From positions 1 through 40,846 of the forward strand of contig JANJWF010000187.1 of the NCBI GenBank assembly GCA_024709685.1: DNA of 40,846 bases, given 5' to 3'. Below, piece after piece: positions 30,153 to 39,634 of the stretch. The notes under the pieces are model-generated. The model was given only the letters and a program-made list of their open reading frames with translations, made no database searches and was not told the origin of the DNA. Every line of letters begins with the position of its first letter. Within the stretch, counting starts at the first letter, position 1. The position numbers and the translations under genes were made by a program. Source of the stretch: Thiobacillus sp. (GTDB lineage: Bacteria; Pseudomonadota; Gammaproteobacteria; Burkholderiales; Thiobacillaceae).

Positions 30153-31581
30153 CGCGTACGCGCCAGGTCAGCGTCGCCCTGCCCTCGGCAGGCACCTTCA
30201 CCTGCCATTCGGCGATGCCGGAGGCCTCCCGGGTGTGCGGCTGCGATTCGGAGACCATCGTCCAGTCGCCCAGCATCGGCTCGCGCACCTTAACGGTGAC
30301 GGCTTCCGGCTTGGCGTTCTTCAGCACGATCTCATAGGCCGACTCGTACACGTAGTTGTAGCGGCTGGTTCCCGACAATTTCTGGAAGGTGGTCTGCTTC
30401 TTGTCGGCGGTCAGGTCGAACGCGTCGCCGAGCTTCAGGCGGACCGTTTCGTTCTTCGGCGTGTGGTCGATGCGGTCCTCGCCGACGAACTGCGCATTGC
30501 CCTGGCTATCCCGCTTGTACATGCGGATTACGCCGCGTGGCAAGGGAATACCGAGGTTCTCGCCCTTGTTGTCGAATTCCACGAATACCCCCACCTTGAT
30601 TTTCCGGCCGAGTTCGCCGTGCTGCCCGGAGTAGTAGAAATTCTCACCCTCGAGCAGGAACTCCTTCTTCGCCGGTACCCCGGCGGCCGACATCAACGCC
30701 ACCTGCTTGGTCTGGTTTTCCGCCAGCGTGGTGGGGCGCTGCAGGGTGTAGAGGTGATATTCGAACAGCGACTCCTGCTGCATTTCTGCTGCGTCGGCCA
30801 CCCTGGCCGCCATCGCCATCGTCGCGCGCGGCTCCGGCCGTGCATCGCGCACCCGGTTGAGATCGCCCGCCACCAGCTGCAATCTGGCGTTTGGATAAGC
30901 CGCGCCACTCTGGTTGGTCAACGTCACCCAGCCGTTGAGATCGAGCCGGTCATCGCCGGGATTGAGTTCGGCCACGTAATCGGCGCGCCACGACAGGCCG
31001 CCGGTCAGGTAGGAAAGCTCCAGGTTTTGCGGGCCTGCCGTCGGATTGATCAGCGAGATCACCAGCGTGGGGCTGTCGCGCAGGGTATCGGGCACGCCGG
31101 GAAATGCCAGCCGTCCCGGCACGCCGGTTTCGATACGGTCGGCGAACTTCAGCACCACCCCGCCGTTGGTCGCCAACACGGTCGCGGTTTCTCGGGTTTC
31201 TGCCCCGCTGGTAGGGTGGGTGCGGATGACGCTGACCTCGCGGCCGACATACTTCTCGAGCAGCTTCTGCGGCGTCAGCAGGTCGAAATCGAAGTTCTGC
31301 TCCTGCAGCCGAAATCCGGCAGCATTCGACAGATTGCGCAACTGCGCGGTTTCCGGCTGCATCTGCGCCGAAACTTCGCGCCATGCGAGCTGGTTGCCGT
31401 CGCGCGCCAGCAGGACCCGACGCGCATCCTTCACGAGCGCCAGGTTGTCGTTGTAGATAGTAAGCGCCATGCCCTGCCGGTCCGCTGCGGTGCTGACGAT
31501 GCCCTTCTGCGGCACGGCCCAGCCGGCCTGGGCTGCAAGCATGAGCCCGGCGATCATCGTACTCGGCAATTTCTTCTTCAT
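30142..31581 (-). CDS. Secreted DUF4139-like protein
   Basis: Signal peptide; GMALTIYNDNLALVKDARRV...LSYLTGGLSWRADYVAELNPGDDRLDLNGWVTLTNQSGAAYPNARLQLVAG. Confidence 0.85.
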
Positions 31582-31686
31582 TATGCTCGGTCTCCTGCAC
31601 ATTTAGCGGCGAACCTTAATGATGACCCATGTGGGCAAAAAGTGTTGCACAGCGCTAGAATGGCCGGACGTCCCTGCAGCGAACAC

Positions 31687-32967
31687 ATGAGCTCAGACTC
31701 CCATTCGACGCCGCACATTGTCGGCGGCGGCATCAACACCCGCGACACCGAACAGCACGTCGCGGTGACCCACGTGCTCGGAGCCGACAGCAACGGGCCG
31801 GTTCGCGAGGAAGCCCTGCGCGCGCGCTTTCTGTCGTTCGATCCGCTATACGACGGAGCCTCCAATCTGGTCGCGCATCAACTGGTGCTGCGCGGCCGCG
31901 CCACCCCCGCCGATGCGCCCGCCCAGCTCCGGCAAATGGAAGAGGACATGCTGCTGACTGGCCTCTATTCGTTGACGCAGGCCGGCCTCGATGGCGAACT
32001 GCCCCTGCTGATACGGATCAGCCATGGCGTGCTCTTCAGCGATATCCCGCAGCAACTTGATCACCGCCAGTTGATCTGGTGCGTGGACATCGACGACGAG
32101 CAGCACCTGGGACGCGCGCTTACCCTGCAGGAGGCAGGGCTGACGTTCTGCCCCACCCTCAATTCCACCCATGCAGTTGTCCGGGACAGCGCCTCCGCCT
32201 GGCGCTACCTGGCCTGCGGGGAGAACCCGCCGCCCGCGGTCGCTGCCCGCCTCATCGTGGAGGCCAATACGCGTACCGCGTCGCACTGGCCGAGGAACGC
32301 CTGGTTCAGGAGCGTCTCTTCCAACGACACCCAGTCGGCAGCGCCCTCCCCCGAGTGGGCGATGCAACTGGACTTGCTGGCCATCGCGCTGCGCCAGTCG
32401 GTCGAAACGCTCATCCAGTTCTTCCGGCTGAATCCCGGCATGGCGCCGCGCCTGCTTGCCATCGCCAATTCCCCGATCGGCGGCCTGAGCCGCCCTGCCG
32501 AATCGGCCACCCATGCGCTGGTCTTGCTGGGTCCGCAACGCGCCCGGCGCGTTGCGGCACTGCTGGCGCTGACCGGCGCCAACCCAAGCGAGGCGATGCG
32601 AAATTATGCGGTGACAGCCCTTACGCGGGCGCTGTTCATGGGAAAAATCACTCGCCTGGGCGCCCCCGCCGAAAGTGCGGCATCGGCCTTCGAGATCGGC
32701 CTGTTGTCGATCGCTCCCCACGCCCTGTCGCTGCCGGTGGAGACGCTCATCCGCAGGCTCGGGCTGTCGGCAACGAACGCGCGTGCACTGAGTTCGCATC
32801 CATCGCCCGAAGGAACCCTGTTGCAGTTGACCTACGCCTGCGAAAGCAACGACGCAGAAGCCCTGGCCGTGCACGCGCAGCAATTGAGGATACCGCTGTA
32901 CCAGATTTCCACAGCCTACCTGGATGCCCTGATCACCGCCTCGACACTGGACGCGGCCTTGCACTGA
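31687..32967 (+). CDS. HDOD-domain protein with degenerate EAL-like N-terminus
   Basis: N-term FDPLYDGASNLVAHQLVLRG; C-term QSVETLIQFFRLNPGMAPRLLAIANSPIGGL...HALVLLGPQRARRVAALLAL HDOD-like. Confidence 0.7.
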   Translation: MSSDSHSTPHIVGGGINTRDTEQHVAVTHVLGADSNGPVREEALRARFLSFDPLYDGASNLVAHQLVLRGRATPADAPAQLRQMEEDMLLTGLYSLTQAGLDGELPLLIRISHGVLFSDIPQQLDHRQLIWCVDIDDEQHLGRALTLQEAGLTFCPTLNSTHAVVRDSASAWRYLACGENPPPAVAARLIVEANTRTASHWPRNAWFRSVSSNDTQSAAPSPEWAMQLDLLAIALRQSVETLIQFFRLNPGMAPRLLAIANSPIGGLSRPAESATHALVLLGPQRARRVAALLALTGANPSEAMRNYAVTALTRALFMGKITRLGAPAESAASAFEIGLLSIAPHALSLPVETLIRRLGLSATNARALSSHPSPEGTLLQLTYACESNDAEALAVHAQQLRIPLYQISTAYLDALITASTLDAALH

Positions 32968-33004
32968 GAGCGTAAAATGGCGGTTTTGCCTGCGCGCCTG
33001 CTCC

Positions 33005-33781
33005 ATGCATCCCACCCTGGTTTTCGACATTGAAACGATACCCGACCTTGCCGGGTTCGCCGCGGTCCACGGCATCGACGAAGCAGCGCTGCCGCAGGCC
33101 GAACTGGCCGAAATGGCACTGCTCGCCCGCCGCCAGAAGACCGGGAGCGACTTCATGCCGCATCACTTGCATCGCATCGTCGCCATCTCCTGCGTCCTGC
33201 GGAGCAGCGATCAACTGAAGGTATGGTCGCTGGGCGACCCCGGCAGCGGCGAGGCCGAGCTCATCCAGCGCTTCTACGACGGCATCGAACGCTACACACC
33301 GCAACTGGTGTCCTGGAACGGCGGCGGCTTCGACCTGCCGGTGCTGCACTACCGCAGCCTGATCCACGGCGTGGCGGCATCGCGCTACTGGGACTGGGGC
33401 GACGATGACAAGGAGTTCAAGTGGAACAACTATTTGTCGCGCTACCACACCCGCCACCTCGATCTGATGGACGTGTTGGCGATGTACCAGCCGCGCGCCA
33501 ATGCGCCGCTCGACGATATGGCCAAGCTGTGCGGATTTCCAGGCAAACTGGGGATGGATGGCTCCAAGGTGCTGGACGCCTTCCAGCGCGGTGAAATCGA
33601 TGCCATCCGCAACTACTGCGAAACGGACGTGATGAACACCTGGCTGGTCTATCTGCGCTTCCAGAAGATGCGCGGCACGCTGACCGAAGCGGCCTACACC
33701 GCCGAAATAGAACTTGCGCGCAGCACCGTGGCCGCGCATACGATTCCGCACTGGCAGGAATTCCTGGCAGCGTGGGCATGA
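33005..33781 (+). CDS. DnaQ-fold 3'-5' exonuclease related to the PolB exonuclease domain
   Basis: [45 protein letters not shown] (ExoI-III). Confidence 0.9.
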   Translation: MHPTLVFDIETIPDLAGFAAVHGIDEAALPQAELAEMALLARRQKTGSDFMPHHLHRIVAISCVLRSSDQLKVWSLGDPGSGEAELIQRFYDGIERYTPQLVSWNGGGFDLPVLHYRSLIHGVAASRYWDWGDDDKEFKWNNYLSRYHTRHLDLMDVLAMYQPRANAPLDDMAKLCGFPGKLGMDGSKVLDAFQRGEIDAIRNYCETDVMNTWLVYLRFQKMRGTLTEAAYTAEIELARSTVAAHTIPHWQEFLAAWA

Positions 33782-35076
33782 ACCCAATCGTCGATATCCT
33801 CTCCCTCGACCACGAGGGTCACGGTGTTGCCCGCGTCGACGGCAAGGTCACTTTCGTCGATGGCGCGCTCGCAGGCGAGCGTGCGGAAATTGCGATCTAC
33901 CGCAAGCACGCCAAGTACAACTCGGCCAATGCGATCGCCATCCTCAAGACCAGCGCCCAGCGTACCGAACCACGCTGCAAATACTTCGACCGCTGCGGCG
34001 GCTGCTCGATGCAGCATCTGGACGCCAGTGCCCAGGTCGCCGCGAAGCAACGCGTGCTGGAGGAGAACCTGGCCCGCATCGGCAAGGTCCGCCCCGACAC
34101 CATCCTGACCGCCCTGCACGGTCCGTCCTGGGGCTATCGCCACCGCGCACGGCTGTCCGCGCGATGGGTCGACAAGAAGGGCGGCGGGCTGGTCGGCTTC
34201 CGCGAAAAGCGTTCCAGCTTCATCACAGACATGGCAAGCTGCGAAGTCCTCACTCCGGATGTCTCGGCACTGATTCAGCCGCTGCGCGAACTGATCGGCT
34301 TGCTGTCGAATGCCGACCGCATTCCGCAGATCGAGGTTGCCGTCGGCGAGCATGTCACTGTGCTGGTGTTCCGCCTGCTCGAGCCTTGGACCGATGACGA
34401 TGCGGCCAAGGTGCGGATGTTTGCCGATGCGCATCGCGTGCAAATCTGGGAACAGAAGAAAGGCCCCGAGACCGCGCGCCCGTTCTGGCCCGACATCGCG
34501 CCCGAGCTCAGCTACAGCCTGCCCGAATTCGACCTGGTGATGCCGTTCAGGCCGACCGAGTTCACCCAGGTCAACGCCGCCATGAACCGCGCCCTGATCC
34601 GCCGTGCGCTGCGCCTGCTCGACCCGCAACCGGGCGACCGCATCGCCGACCTGTTCTGCGGACTCGGCAATTTCACCCTGCCGATCGCTCGCGGCGGCGC
34701 CGACGTGCTGGGCATCGAGGGCAGCGCGGAACTGGTCGCGCGTGCGAGAGAGAACGCGCTGCGCAACCAGTTGCCCAACGTCCGCTTCGCAGTCGACAAC
34801 CTGTTCGACATGACACCGGAGAAATTCGCCGCACTGGGGCATCTCGACAAGCTGCTGATCGACCCGCCGCGCTCCGGTGCCATCGAAGTGGTCAAATCGC
34901 TTCCCGAATCCGGCGCACCGCAACGTATCGTCTACGTCTCGTGTGATCCCGCGACGCTGGCGCGCGATGCCGAGGTGCTGGTGCATGTCAAGGGCTACCG
35001 CCTCGAGGCCGCCGGCGTCGCCAATATGTTCCCGCATACGGCCCATGTCGAGTCGATCGCGCTTTTCGAGCGTTAA
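33778..35076 (+). CDS. rlmD: 23S rRNA (uracil-C5)-methyltransferase RlmD
   Basis: TRAM-like N-term, Fe-[49 protein letters not shown]. Confidence 0.93.
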   Translation: MNPIVDILSLDHEGHGVARVDGKVTFVDGALAGERAEIAIYRKHAKYNSANAIAILKTSAQRTEPRCKYFDRCGGCSMQHLDASAQVAAKQRVLEENLARIGKVRPDTILTALHGPSWGYRHRARLSARWVDKKGGGLVGFREKRSSFITDMASCEVLTPDVSALIQPLRELIGLLSNADRIPQIEVAVGEHVTVLVFRLLEPWTDDDAAKVRMFADAHRVQIWEQKKGPETARPFWPDIAPELSYSLPEFDLVMPFRPTEFTQVNAAMNRALIRRALRLLDPQPGDRIADLFCGLGNFTLPIARGGADVLGIEGSAELVARARENALRNQLPNVRFAVDNLFDMTPEKFAALGHLDKLLIDPPRSGAIEVVKSLPESGAPQRIVYVSCDPATLARDAEVLVHVKGYRLEAAGVANMFPHTAHVESIALFER

Positions 35077-35128
35077 TCCCTTAAAATCCCCCGTTTCCGT
35101 CCCTAGTCCCTGGTTCCTAGCCCCTAAA

Positions 35129-36358
35129 ATGGCCCTCATCGTACAAAAATACGGCGGCACTTCGGTCGCCAATGTCGAACGCATCCGCGCAGTGGCGGAG
35201 CGCGTCGCCAAATTCAAGATGCTCGGGCATCAGGTGGTGGTCGTGCTTTCCGCCATGTCGGGCGAAACCAACCGTCTGATCGCACTGGCGAAGAACATCC
35301 AGGCCACGCCCGATCCGCGCGAACTCGACATGCTGGTTTCGACCGGCGAGCAGGTCACCATCGCTCTGCTGGCGATGGCGCTGAAAGACCTCGGCCTCAA
35401 GGCCAAGAGCTACACCGGCGCCCAGGTGCGCATCCTCACCGACGACGCCTTCACCAAAGCGCGCATCCTCTCGATCGACGAAGCCAACATGCGGCGCGAC
35501 CTCGATTCGGGCCATGTGATCGTGGTCGCCGGCTTCCAGGGTGTCGACGAGGCAGGCAACATCACCACGCTGGGCCGCGGCGGTTCCGATACCACGGGTG
35601 TGGCGCTCGCTGCGGCACTCAAAGCCGATGAATGCCAGATCTACACTGACGTCGACGGCGTCTATACCACCGATCCGCGCATCGTGCCCGAGGCGCGCCG
35701 GTTGAAGACCGTCACGTTCGAAGAAATGCTGGAAATGGCGAGCCTCGGCTCCAAGGTGCTGCAGATCCGCTCGGTCGAGTTCGCCGGCAAATACAAGGTC
35801 AAATTGCGGGTGCTGTCCAGCTTTCAGGACGAAGGCGACGGCACGCTCATCACATTCGAGGAAAAGGACAACATGGAACAGCCTGTCATCTCCGGTATCG
35901 CGTTCAACCGTGACGAAGCCAAAATCACCGTGGTCGGGGTGCCGGACCAGCCCGGTGTCGCCTACCGGATTCTCGGCCCGGTCGCCGACGCCAAGATCGA
36001 CGTCGACATGATCGTGCAGAACGTCGGCCACACGAACACGACCGACTTCACCTTCACAGTCCACCGCAACGATTTCAACAAGGCGCTGGACATCGTCAGG
36101 GCGACGGCAGCGGACATTGGTGCGCAGGAAGTCACTGGCGACGACAAGATCGCCAAGGTCTCCATCGTCGGCGTCGGCATGCGCTCGCACGTCGGCGTGG
36201 CGCGCAAGATGTTCGAGACCCTGTCGAAAGAGAACATCAACCTGCAGATGATCTCCACTTCGGAAATCAAGATCTCGGTGGTGGTCGAGGACAAGTACAT
36301 GGAGCTCGCGGTACGCGCACTGCACCAGGCCTTCGAGCTCGACAAGGCCACGGCGTAA
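35129..36358 (+). CDS. lysC: Aspartate kinase
   Basis: MALIVQKYGGTSVANVERI; RGGSDTTGVALA; DVDGVYTTDPR; tandem ACT domains. Confidence 0.96.
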   Translation: MALIVQKYGGTSVANVERIRAVAERVAKFKMLGHQVVVVLSAMSGETNRLIALAKNIQATPDPRELDMLVSTGEQVTIALLAMALKDLGLKAKSYTGAQVRILTDDAFTKARILSIDEANMRRDLDSGHVIVVAGFQGVDEAGNITTLGRGGSDTTGVALAAALKADECQIYTDVDGVYTTDPRIVPEARRLKTVTFEEMLEMASLGSKVLQIRSVEFAGKYKVKLRVLSSFQDEGDGTLITFEEKDNMEQPVISGIAFNRDEAKITVVGVPDQPGVAYRILGPVADAKIDVDMIVQNVGHTNTTDFTFTVHRNDFNKALDIVRATAADIGAQEVTGDDKIAKVSIVGVGMRSHVGVARKMFETLSKENINLQMISTSEIKISVVVEDKYMELAVRALHQAFELDKATA

Positions 36359-36401
36359 GGTGGCTTTCCGCCGCGCATTCCGATACAATGCGCGGCGGTT
36401 C

Positions 36402-36495
36402 GGAGACGTGGCCGAGAGGTTGAAGGTACTCCCCTGCTAAGGGAGCATGCGGGCTTAAACCTGCATCGAGGGTTCGAATCCCTCCGTCTCCGCCA
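36402..36495 (+). tRNA. tRNA-Ser(GCU)
   Basis: ggagacg...cgtctccgcca acceptor, long variable arm, anticodon loop ctGCTaa. Confidence 0.95.
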
Positions 36496-36556
36496 AATTA
36501 TGAGCCGTTGCATCTGCCATCGACGCAAAAACCGCGTATAATGCGCAACCTTCAAA

Positions 36557-36633
36557 GCGCCCGTAGCTCAGCTGGATAGAGTACTTGGCTACGAACCAAG
36601 GGGTCAGGAGTTCGAATCTCTTCGGGCGCACCA
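36557..36633 (+). tRNA. tRNA-Arg(ACG)
   Basis: gcgcccg...cgggcgcacca acceptor, anticodon loop ctACGaa, ggttcgaat-type T arm; TATAAT at 36537-36542. Confidence 0.95.
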
Positions 36634-36640
36634 AACATTG

Positions 36641-36669
36641 AAAGCCCGGTCAGCCGACCGGGCTTTTTT
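36641..36669 (+). terminator. Rho-independent terminator after tRNA pair
   Basis: agcccggtc-agcc-gaccgggcttttttc. Confidence 0.9.
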
Positions 36670-36777
36670 CTTTTCGATCCCGGGCGCCCGCACGCTCGAC
36701 CGGCCTTGTTTACCCCGTAAAGTGATGCCGGACTCCGGTAAAATGCCACATTGCTGTTTACCGCCTTGCCCTCCCCC

Positions 36778-38409
36778 ATGGAAGCCACCCAAACCGCGCC
36801 GGCGCAGACCGGCGACCCCGCCCTGGCGCGCGACGTCAGGAAGCGCCGCACGTTCGCCATCATTTCCCACCCCGACGCCGGCAAGACCACGCTGACCGAA
36901 AAGCTGCTGTTGTTCGGCGGCGCGATCCAGATGGCCGGCACGGTGAAGGCGCGTAAAAGCGGAAGATATGCCACGTCCGACTGGATGGAGGTCGAGCGTG
37001 AGCGCGGCATTTCCGTGGCGAGTTCGGTGATGCAGTTCTCCCACGGCGACTGCGTGTTCAACCTGCTCGATACCCCGGGTCACAAGGATTTTTCCGAGGA
37101 CACCTACCGTGTGCTGACCGCGGTGGATGCCGCCATCATGGTGGTCGACGCCGCCAAGGGCGTGGAAGCGCAGACGATCAAGCTGCTGGAAGTGTGCCGC
37201 CTGCGCGACACGCCCATCATCACGTTCATCAACAAGATGGACCGTGAAGTGCGCGAGCCGCTTGAACTGCTCGACGAGATCGAATCGATCCTGAAAATCC
37301 ACTGCGCGCCGGTGACCTGGCCGATCGGCATGGGCAAGCGCTTCCAGGGCGTGTACCACCTGATCAATGACGAGATCCTGCGCTTCAAGGCGGGAGAGGA
37401 AAACGCCGACCAGCAGTTCGAGTCGCTGCAGGGCCTGGGTGAGGCGGCATTGAAGGAACGCTTCCCGCTGGAAGCCGATGCCCTGCAGTCCGAAATCGAA
37501 CTGGTACGGGGTGCCGGCGCCAGTTTCGATCTCGATGCGTTTCTGCAAGGCAGGCAGACGCCGGTGTTCTTCGGCTCGGGCATCAACAACTTCGGCGTGC
37601 GCGAAGTGCTGCGCGCGCTGGCCGACTGGGCACCACCGCCGCAGCCGCGCGAGGCGGTCGAGCGCACGGTCGATCCGATCGAGCCGAAGTTCACCGGCTT
37701 CGTGTTCAAGATCCAGGCCAACATGGACCCGCAGCACCGCGACCGCATCGCCTTCTTCCGCGTCTGCTCCGGCCGCTACAGCCCCAACATGAAAGTGCGC
37801 CACCGCCGCACCGGCAAGGAGATGAAGATCGCCAATGCCGTGGTCTTCATGGCCAACGAGCGCACCCGCATGGACGATGCAGTGGCGGGTGACATCATCG
37901 GCATCCACAACCACGGCCAGTTGCATATCGGCGACACCCTGACCGAGGGCGAAGCCCTGCAATTCAAGGGCATCCCGTACTTCGCTCCCGAACTGTTCAG
38001 CCGCCCGCGCCTGCGCGACCCGCTGCGCGCCAAGCAACTGAACAAGGGCCTGTTGGAGCTCGGCGAGGAAGGCGCGGTGCAGGTATTCGAGCCGTTCGCC
38101 GACAACACGCTCCTGATCGGTGCGGTCGGACAGTTGCAGTTCGAGGTCGTCGCGCACCGTCTGAAAACCGAGTACGGCGTCGATGCGACGTTCGAGAACG
38201 CAGGCATCCACACCGCGCGCTGGGTGACCTGTCCGGATGCCCTGCACCTCGCCGAATTCGCCCGGGCCAATTCGCTCAAACTGGCGAAGGACGTCGACGG
38301 CAACCTGGTGTATCTGGCCGACACGCGCGTGAACCTGTCGCTGGCGCAGGAGCGCTGGCCGAAGGTCGCATTCCACGACACCCGCGAGCACGGACAGCTA
38401 CTGAGTTAG
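36778..38409 (+). CDS. prfC: Peptide chain release factor 3
   Basis: [80 protein letters not shown]. Confidence 0.96.
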   Translation: MEATQTAPAQTGDPALARDVRKRRTFAIISHPDAGKTTLTEKLLLFGGAIQMAGTVKARKSGRYATSDWMEVERERGISVASSVMQFSHGDCVFNLLDTPGHKDFSEDTYRVLTAVDAAIMVVDAAKGVEAQTIKLLEVCRLRDTPIITFINKMDREVREPLELLDEIESILKIHCAPVTWPIGMGKRFQGVYHLINDEILRFKAGEENADQQFESLQGLGEAALKERFPLEADALQSEIELVRGAGASFDLDAFLQGRQTPVFFGSGINNFGVREVLRALADWAPPPQPREAVERTVDPIEPKFTGFVFKIQANMDPQHRDRIAFFRVCSGRYSPNMKVRHRRTGKEMKIANAVVFMANERTRMDDAVAGDIIGIHNHGQLHIGDTLTEGEALQFKGIPYFAPELFSRPRLRDPLRAKQLNKGLLELGEEGAVQVFEPFADNTLLIGAVGQLQFEVVAHRLKTEYGVDATFENAGIHTARWVTCPDALHLAEFARANSLKLAKDVDGNLVYLADTRVNLSLAQERWPKVAFHDTREHGQLLS

Positions 38410-38553
38410 GCCGGAGCGCTGGCGACGGTCTGATGACACCGCCGGGAAGCGACGATGTGCGTAAAGCGCTAGGTGCCGGAAGTCTCGGCGCGGAGGAATG
38501 CCGCCACGGCCGAACGCCGATGGATCGCACCGGCGATGGCGGGCTGACTGGAA

Positions 38554-38877
38554 TCAGAACGTGTTGCGCTCTCCCGTGTAGAACACCGCCCATCCCTCAC
38601 TGGCGCTGGCGGCACCCGAAGCCCCCTTGAAATCCTTGCTCGCTGGAGGAATCGGGGCGCCCTGCCTCATATTGAACGTATCCCAACCTTTGCCTGCGGC
38701 GGCGGCAGCCGACGAAGTGCCTGAGTAGGGCTTGCCGGAGACAGGAATCGGGTCACCCTGTCCCATGTTGAACGTATCCCAGCCTTTGCCGGGTGCGGAC
38801 ATTGCGGCAGGCGCAAGCAATACGCCAGCGACGCCGATGAGACCGGAGATGAGGGAAACGGTTTTGAAGGTTTTCAT
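38554..38877 (-). CDS. Small secreted protein with two intact and one degenerate GKGWDTF repeats
   Basis: MKTFKTVSLISGLIGVAGVLLAPAAMSA signal; GKGWDTFNMGQGDP, GKGWDTFNMRQGAP, EGWAVFYTGERN; RBS aggag upstream. Confidence 0.8.
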   Translation of the reverse strand: MKTFKTVSLISGLIGVAGVLLAPAAMSAPGKGWDTFNMGQGDPIPVSGKPYSGTSSAAAAAGKGWDTFNMRQGAPIPPASKDFKGASGAASASEGWAVFYTGERNTF

Positions 38878-38991
38878 GATCGACTCCTGAGATGTGATAA
38901 CGGACGTCGCGAGACGTTGATTGCGATCCAGCCTCGGCGAGCCTAGGCCGGGATCGCACGGTTCAAAAGACTGAACCGGGGGAACGAGGTA

Positions 38992-39300
38992 TTACTGCGG
39001 CAGGGGTTGACCCGCGCCGGTGCGGAAGGTGTCCCAGCCCTTGCCGGCAGCCATGCTCACCTTGGCACCGTTCGCCTGATGAACCGCAACAGGTTCGCCT
39101 GCGCCGGTTTGGAAGGTGTCCCACCCTTTGCCGGGGCTGCCGCCGCTCTTCTGAGCGGACTGATGTACGGCAATGGCTTCACCTGCGCCGGTGTTGAAGG
39201 TGTCCCACCCTTTGCCGGGTTGATCCGCAAACGCCGGAAGCGCGACAAGAAAGGCAGAGACGCCCAATGCGCCCGTCAGTGTTTTCAATGCATTCTTCAT
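38992..39300 (-). CDS. Small secreted protein with three GKGWDTF repeats
   Basis: MKNALKTLTGALGVSAFLVALPAFA signal; GKGWDTFNTGAGEA, GKGWDTFQTGAGEP, GKGWDTFRTGAGQP; RBS aacgagga upstream. Confidence 0.82.
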   Translation of the reverse strand: MKNALKTLTGALGVSAFLVALPAFADQPGKGWDTFNTGAGEAIAVHQSAQKSGGSPGKGWDTFQTGAGEPVAVHQANGAKVSMAAGKGWDTFRTGAGQPLPQ

Positions 39301-39423
39301 GTAAATATCCTCGTTAAGTTAGCTGTATCGTTGGGCCGGGGCCCGCTTCTCCTTGGCCCGGATGCTCACCCGTCTAGTGGCTGGCTGGTAGCACCGGACT
39401 GCACCTCTTGAAGGTGCATGTGA

Positions 39424-39460
39424 AATATATCTTCTAATTGCAGTATCTGCAATATATCTT
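39424..39460 (-). promoter_or_regulatory. Candidate promoter/operator for the GKGWDTF genes
   Basis: Minus strand ttgcag-(17 nt)-tatatt; perfect inverted repeat attgcag-tat-ctgcaat (39437-39453) flanked by direct repeats aatatatctt (39424-39433, 39451-39460). Confidence 0.45.
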
Positions 39461-39634
39461 TTAGGGCATAGACGCCGCGCCTGCTTTCCGTTTGGGTCGA
39501 GGTGGATGCGCCCGCTTCCGCTTTGGCTGGTGTCAACCCATTGGATGACAGCGCATCACGCCGCGCTGCGGCTCACGCTGGCCACCAATGAAGCTTGAAT
39601 CGGCTTTTGGGGCCGGGGAGTTGCCAAGCGAGAA

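Noticed and set aside
30235-31686. N-terminal extension of the 910-aa ORF
   Set aside because: Antisense to the DUF4139-like gene; true start of the HDOD protein is ATG 31687.
36552-38391. Minus-strand ORFs including RRRRDSNPRC, EEIRTPDPLVRSQVLYPAELRAL and ARRDSNS
   Set aside because: Classic spurious translations antisense to tRNA genes and prfC.
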